Assembly: GCF_004027225.2 (NCBI RefSeq)
Contig: NC_046360.1
Location: forward strand, 2,654,001-2,718,000
Direction: 5' to 3'
DNA from: Strigops habroptila
Taxonomy: Eukaryota > Chordata > Aves > Psittaciformes > Psittacidae
Length of the DNA: 64,000 nucleotides
Shown: positions 59,201 through 64,000 of the stretch, in pieces
Position numbering within the stretch: the stretch's first letter is position 1
How the letters are laid out: each line of letters opens with the position of its first letter
Program-made: the position numbers and the translations under genes
The notes under the pieces: generated by a model
What the model saw: only the letters and a program-made list of their open reading frames with translations
Told to the model about the DNA's origin: nothing
Databases searched by the model: none

Positions 59201-62200
59201 GAAAGATCAGCTGGAAAAAGTAAATCCTGAAATTGCAGAGGTGGCAGGACGAGCTGGAGCCCATGCTGTAGTGCACTGCAGCTTTTTCCTACATACATGT
59301 ATTTATAGTTGCATATATTTGCATATGTAGTTGCATAAACACTGCCCATCCCTGGCAGTGCTCAAGGCCAGGTTGGACACAGGGGCTTGGAGCAACCTGC
59401 TCTAGTGGGAGGTGTCCCTGCCCGTGGTAGGGGGTGGAACTGGATGAGCTTTAAGGTCCCTTCCAACCCAAACCAGTCTGAGATTCTATGATTTATTTTT
59501 ACTTAAGATGAAATAAGAACTGCTAAAGCAATAAGTAGCATTATTCACATATAAAAGATTATTTTAATTCTTCTGGTGCTCAGATGGGTCTGCAGGAAGC
59601 AACAACAGATTCTCTGCTTCCCATAACGTTGGGCTGACAACTCACCTGTACTTTTGCAGCGAACAGGCTGTGCTCCAGTTTTATCCCAAGCAAGATGGAA
59701 AGGGAAAGAGATGAAGCGGCAGGGAGAAAGAGATCAAAAAGGCAAGGGGGTTGAAAAAAGAATACCCAAGGTTAGGAAAGAGGTCAAACCAAAAGACGAC
59801 CATCTAAAAGGGAGTCTTTAAAGAAAGTTAAGAAGAATGAATATTTAAAGTGAAAGAGCAGTTACAGGAAAGCTGTATCTAAGGCGGGGGGAAACATGGG
59901 CACCAACTGAGTGAAAGGGATCAAGGTACAGAAGTAAAAACCAAGGGGAGACATTGAAAGATCTTCTGTTATGTGAATTTCTTTTCATTCACCTGTCTGA
60001 ACCTGGATTTACTGCGGTTGCTACCAAATACCTCTCAGGGTAAAGCTGAAAAGTAGCTGCACTGTCCTCCCAAAGAAAGTGCCTTCTAGCTGGCCTCCCT
60101 CTTTGCTCTTGCAAGGGAAAAAAGGAAGCTGATGTAAGGCACATGTACTGTTATGAGGATGTCATTGCCATCACTGTCAAAAACCTGTGTCAATCAGACA
60201 TGGTGCTCACCCACCGGCTTCTGAGGGCACCTGGTACAACGCTTCCAGAAAACCTCCCTTCAGCCCACTGAGAGAAAAGCCATTTCCTACTAAATTAATT
60301 TGTGCTGCCATCTTTACTTTGCATTAATTAAATCAAGAGTTAGCAAAACAGGTATTTAATTATATGCATGACACATTTTTCCAAAGGTGTTTTAATGATG
60401 CAAATTTGTTGGGAGAGATTCACATCAGCGTAACTGGTTATAAATGGCCTCATTCATTGTTCACCCAAAACGCTAAATGCCACCTTTAATACTGGTACAG
60501 TGTGTTTTAGCACAGGCAGAGCCTCTTAAGTGAAGGGAACATCCCAAGATCTCATCCTGCATCAGCCTGAATAATGACAGGGTAGAGAGCCACTGAATGC
60601 AGGGTATCGGTCTAATCTCAGAGCAATACCCAGCATTTAGCAAGCAAATGTTCATACCTGCAGAAAAAAGAAACTACATCCTAATATTTGCATGCAGAAC
60701 TGGCAGTTTCCAGATGTGAAGAGGCTGTTCCCAGAGGAGCACTGACACTGCGGCAGCAGTTGGGAGCTTCATCGTAGGTGCTGTTCGGTACCTTTCCTAC
60801 GGGCAGAGGAACTTCACATGCTTTCATTTCCTTTTCAAAAGGCCATCTGAGAAAGAATTTACTCAGAATTTCAGAATGCATTTTGAATACCATCACCTTA
60901 CAGCTAATTTCACTTAAATATTCTGCTGGGTACCACGTTACTTAGATTTGAGGTAGGGAACTTGTATCACTGAACGTAGCAACTGCTCTGACACAGCCTG
61001 GCTGAGCTCTCCTGCATCAAAATAATGACATGCAGGATCAATGGCATTCAGCACAATGCAAGGTCATTAGCTGTAATGAAGTGAAGCATCCCATGCTTGC
61101 AAGCAGCAGCAAACCTTTCAGCCTGCTCCAACTTGCACTCACAGAAAGGAAACAACAAAAGAATTCACTCTTTAAGCCCTAAACTTTAAAAAACTCCGTA
61201 TTTAAACATGGCAAATCTTTGCCATTTAAAATGTTAAGACGCAGGTTTTCCAGAAAGCCAGAACTAAAATCAGAAGTGACTCTCAGACAAGAAGTTCTCC
61301 TAACCCGGTCAAAAAGCCATCGCTTGGTTTTGGATTAAGTCCACCCAAGTCTAAAAATTTCACAAGTGAACAAGCTTCACCTTTTATCCTCACGAAGAGG
61401 TAGGGAAAGAAAAGCCTAGAGCTGAGGGGAAGAGGACAACTGACCCAACAGGGTTGCACATCACACTGCAGAGTCAAGAACAGACTCGAGGTCCCTCCAA
61501 CTTCCCCGGCTCCAGCTGCCTCCCCTCACCATGCTCTGTGTTTGACAATTGAAATGGCCCCAGAGCAATATGCTGTGATCCCAGGGTGAGAAGAGCTCAA
61601 ACTCTCTCACACACACCTCTCTATTCCCAGACTCCTCCTACAGAGCACATTAAAAAGAATGAGACATTTCAAATCTGCCATGTTTCTTACGACACCGTCC
61701 GGAACAAAAAGGGATCCTGAGGATGCCAAGCAGCCACCTGCAACTCTTCCTCAGTGACACAACTTTAGCTAAAAACTCCTTTAAAAAACCCACAAACTCA
61801 TTCAAGTTTGATCCAGAGAATCCCACCATTCGCTTCACTAAGAGTGAACACCTCTTGCTGTCCAAAATCCACAGCGAGGGCTTCAGAGAGTATTGCTTTG
61901 CTCATTTTTAATCGGCTTTTACCTAGAGAAGAGCTTGCAGGTTCCACGTGTTCATGGCAAAGCATGTAAAGAGGAGCTGCATGTCCAAACTGCCTCTTTG
62001 CTTGCTGGGAGGGCAACACTCAGGCAGAATGGCACAGCAAAGGGACTGTGCTAAGCGTCCATACCTCCTGGTGTCAGGCGTGAACAAAGCAGACTCGGCA
62101 CCATATTTACAATACACACAAATATTTTCACTTTGCGAGCTATAATTATAGCTCTCCCTCTGAAAGAACACACACACAAGGGTGGGACTTTGCTGGTGTG

Positions 62201-64000
62201 GCTGAAGTGGAGTATGAGGGCAGAGCAAAGGTGGTTTGCCAGCAGTTTAGCTACAGCAGCACATAAACCACACACAGAGCAAACTGCTGCCTGCACCTTC
62301 CCAGGTGAGCTCTGAAGCCTGTTGAGATAACTGTGCTGTCACCAGCGCCTGTGATGGCTTGTGGTGGCCAGAACACCACCACTGCAGCCTGGATCTATGC
62401 TGAAGTTTGTTTATTGCCTCCTCCCCGGACACCCCCGTGGTTAGTCATACCTTTCCAACTCCTCTGGGCAGCAAGAGAGCATCCCATCGTCCTGCCACTG
62501 TCAGAGCACACAACTGCAATCACAGCAGCTTTTAACTGGGATAAAGACAGCTTTCAGGTGTGCCTGCACTATAATAAAATGCCCAGCTTGTTGCTAGTAA
62601 CAGGCAAATGGAAAGATTAACATATTACAGATCAGTGATTATAAATATCTTCAGCAACATGTATTTCTATCTCAAGAACAGAAGACTACAAGATTTTTTA
62701 ATATAGCTCTATATTTATACAGCACTTTGCAAATCTAACTCACAGGCAAAGGTTGCAAACAAAGCAGAGCAGAACACAGACAGAACAGGACAACACTCAC
62801 CTCTGTGTCCCACCAAAAAGGCTGCAATGGAGCAGGGATTTCTCACAGGAGAGGCATTACTTGGGTGTTTTGGTTTCTTTATTATCAACTGCTAAAGTAT
62901 CTCTCACTGCTTGAAAAAGAGGATTCAAGCTCTGTAAGATGACAGTACCCCACCTGACACACACACTGTCAGCTCAGCTTGTGTTTTGGTCTGGTACTTA
63001 TTTGAAGCACTTCTTTGGCACAAACAATTCTCCCCACACCTACAGGGCTGCACAACAAGTAGAACAAGTGAAAATAATATTCAAGTGCTCCCTGTAAACA
63101 AAGAGCACTGCAAACACCAGCTTAACTTACGCCACTTTCTTCTTTTCTTCTAATGCCAACTTTAAGTCGATACCTCAAAGCATAGGAGGAGAGAGGAAGA
63201 TTCCCCCAACGACCCCATCAGTCTCAGGACAGGGGTGAGGAAGTGCCATCACTGTGCTTGTGTCTCACAATGTGCTGCCTCAGGTGCTGGTCCCTAATTA
63301 GATGGTCCTGTACATGCGGAGATGCCACAAGTCGGGATTTAGAAGGATGTGAAGAGGAGCTCACCTGGGCTTTCAGTGCACAGCAGGAAGGGTTCTTGAG
63401 AGGGGGAGGCTTACAAAGGGAAAAGGTCTCACTTCCAGCGCTTCCTGGCACTAGAAACACTGTGTTTTAAGGACAGCGGGAGAGCTGGAAGGCTGCCCAA
63501 TGGTCCAAGCCATCATTAGAAAATCTAGTGAATCAAGATGACAAAATGAGCTAACATGACTCCTGCACGATGGGCACAAGTACTAAAGACAGTATCTCAG
63601 GCTCCTGCAAATCTGCACCGCCAGGTTCCTGCGGGCCCTCATACACATCAACCATCTGAGATGGGTCTCGACACTTTGAGGCAACATTTCAGACTCCAGA
63701 AGGGATTATCCTCTGCCCTCTCCCCTTGGGACAGTGGAATAACATCAGCGTCTCCAAGAAAAGGAATGGAGCAGTGGCCTAAATCACTATTTCCTAAAGC
63801 CACACATCTCCATGTGGCTAAAATCTCCTTTTATTTAGCAAGGAATCCAGGGAAGGACAGACAACTACGTAAAGCTAAGAGGATAGAGATGGGAAGCAAA
63901 TGCAGTGTGATTAGTGGTCCAAGGTAACCAGATCTTCACTGATCCAGAAATAAGATGACTTGAGAAATGTATTCACAGGGGGAGAAGACCCAACCAGCAT
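56223..64000 (-). other. SETD1B: SETD1B intron running off the right edge
   Basis: The exon upstream of [12 protein letters not shown] should encode the serine/proline-rich segment that in human ends near TPTSEKMDE. No such minus-strand frame is visible in the remaining 7.8 kb, so this is read as one long intron. Apart from the CR1 copy at 59.34 kb I recognise no repeat, exon or RNA gene. Confidence 0.6.
59343..59495 (+). mobile_element. CR1 LINE fragment in a SETD1B intron
   Basis: Plus-strand CR1 3' end of about 150 bases, ending AACCCAAACCAGTCTGAGAT and TCTATGATT. It is the same subfamily as the copies at 1.46, 25.3 and 28.2 kb and is antisense to SETD1B. It is only a truncated tail. Confidence 0.93.

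Noticed and set aside
56223-64000. Search for the missing N-terminal exons of SETD1B (RRM, WDR82-binding region)
   Set aside because: No minus-strand frame here resembles those parts; they most likely lie beyond the right edge.

Overview
The window is vertebrate nuclear DNA, almost certainly from a bird. Its genes are split by many short GT-AG introns. Their products align closely with remembered human proteins. The only abundant interspersed repeat is CR1, with the 3' ends typical of avian genomes.

Five protein genes are present, left to right: BCL7A (minus; first coding exon only, in a CpG island), CFAP251/WDR66 (minus; 21 coding exons, about 2.8-20.1 kb), PSMD9 (minus; 6 exons, 23.5-26.05 kb), HPD (plus; 14 exons, 27.26-32.16 kb) and SETD1B (minus; the 12 C-terminal exons, 38.9-56.2 kb, with the N-terminal exons beyond the right edge). 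This is the gene order and relative orientation of human 12q24.31 (SETD1B-HPD-PSMD9-CFAP251-BCL7A, with HPD alone reversed), so it is a conserved synteny block. From general knowledge, this block lies on chromosome 15 in chicken.

PSMD9 and HPD are head to head across 1.2 kb, most of it one CR1 copy. HPD and SETD1B are tail to tail. The genes do not form one pathway: BCL7A (BAF chromatin remodeller) and SETD1B (H3K4 methylation) act on chromatin, CFAP251 is a motile-cilium protein, PSMD9 assembles the proteasome base, and HPD degrades tyrosine in the liver. All exon models were built by hand from splice sites and reading phase. CFAP251, PSMD9 and HPD close in frame from start to stop. The SETD1B part closes in frame except for one extra base in a homopolymer.

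I found no undescribed multi-gene system. The most interesting signals are a minor-spliceosome (AT-AC) intron in SETD1B, a decayed duplicate of a SETD1B acidic exon, the SETD1B homopolymer frameshift, a ciliary-type X-box upstream of CFAP251, an HNF1-like site inside HPD, and a 17-bp repeat plus CR1 insertion in the PSMD9/HPD promoter interval.
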